Source: Bradyrhizobium sp. RP6 (GTDB lineage Bacteria; Pseudomonadota; Alphaproteobacteria; Rhizobiales; Xanthobacteraceae). From it: DNA of 64,000 bases. Both the position numbers and the translations under genes were made by a program. The notes under the pieces were generated by a model that did no database searches, had not been told where the DNA came from, and saw only the letters and a program-made list of their open reading frames with translations. The stretch is taken from contig NZ_RQIT01000003.1 of NCBI RefSeq assembly GCF_003837805.1, positions 124,001 through 188,000 of the forward strand. The letters are read 5' to 3'. Positions 63,876 to 64,000 of the stretch are shown here, piece by piece; the stretch's first letter is position 1, and every line of letters starts with the position of its first letter.

Positions 63876-64000
63876 TCAATATTCGATGGCAAGCCGCCTG
63901 CGGATTTCGTCGATGCGCTTGTCGAGCGCATCGAACCGCGCATGGACGGAGCGATCGTGGAGATAGAAGACATAACCGCCGGCAAGGAACGCGAAGATCC
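63876..64000 (-). CDS. C-terminal end of a small membrane protein, truncated by the window edge
   Basis: A minus-strand frame is open from the right edge to TGA at 63876. The visible 40 residues begin with a hydrophobic stretch (IFAFLAGGYVFYLH) and continue as a charged amphipathic helix (RFDALDKRIDEIRRRLAIEY), a layout of short membrane-anchored coiled-coil proteins. The family cannot be named from this part. Confidence 0.6.
   Translation of the reverse strand, partial: IFAFLAGGYVFYLHDRSVHARFDALDKRIDEIRRRLAIEY

Overview
The window is GC-rich and densely coded. It looks like chromosomal DNA of an alphaproteobacterium close to Bradyrhizobium (Nitrobacteraceae). The clues are the DUF2849/DUF934 sulfite-reduction operon, the urt-ure supercluster, the CHASE plus HWE-type kinase, the alphaproteobacterial Flp/Cpa pilus locus, EcfG-type promoters (GGAAC, 16-17 nt, CGTT), and intergenic palindromes of the kind common in that genus. 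No phage, transposase, rRNA, tRNA or CRISPR was seen. The genus call is inference from gene content and was not checked by alignment.

Layout. 0-12.8 kb is mixed housekeeping and envelope: a partial lytic transglycosylase, a DUF459 SGNH-fold protein, a CsbD-like stress protein, a divergent SDR pair with a TfdA-type dioxygenase, YqgE, a DsbD N-terminal-like protein, a polysaccharide flippase, a TSUP permease, a patatin/3-hydroxybutyrate dehydrogenase pair and a CAP lipoprotein. 13.0-24.6 kb is sulfate assimilation: the sulfate ABC transporter (sbp-cysT-cysW-cysA), a cysG-DUF2849-cysI-DUF934-cysH operon, and divergent cysD-cysNC. Together they import sulfate, activate it to APS/PAPS, reduce APS to sulfite and then sulfide, and make the siroheme needed. 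25-27.1 kb is malate synthase G.

27.2-31.9 kb is a stress island: CsbD, a 51-residue membrane protein, DUF2865 plus L,D-transpeptidase, an AI-2E/PerM-type permease, and a YqjD-like plus YqjE-like pair. Five EcfG-like promoters drive these genes and a sixth precedes the CsbD-like gene at 3.0 kb, so the island looks like part of the general stress regulon. 32.1-35.6 kb holds OpgC, a TetR regulator and a CHASE-HWE kinase with an abnormal ATP-binding N box.

35.9-47.9 kb is one continuous urea-nitrogen block on the minus strand, urtABCDE-ureDAB-(MESH1-like hydrolase)-ureC-(ABM monooxygenase)-ureEFG. A sigma-54 type promoter lies upstream of urtA. It covers urea uptake, hydrolysis to ammonia and nickel insertion.

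48.4-50.8 kb is an RNA/cold-shock group: an RhlE-type helicase, an IF-1 paralogue with a basic tail, and CspA. 50.8-63.8 kb is a type IVb (Flp/Tad) pilus locus: pilin, cpaABCDEF-tadBC on the plus strand, and tadD, tadE, a tadG-like gene and a stand-alone pilus N-domain protein on the minus strand. A fatty acid hydroxylase gene is inserted among them. A truncated small membrane protein runs off the right edge.
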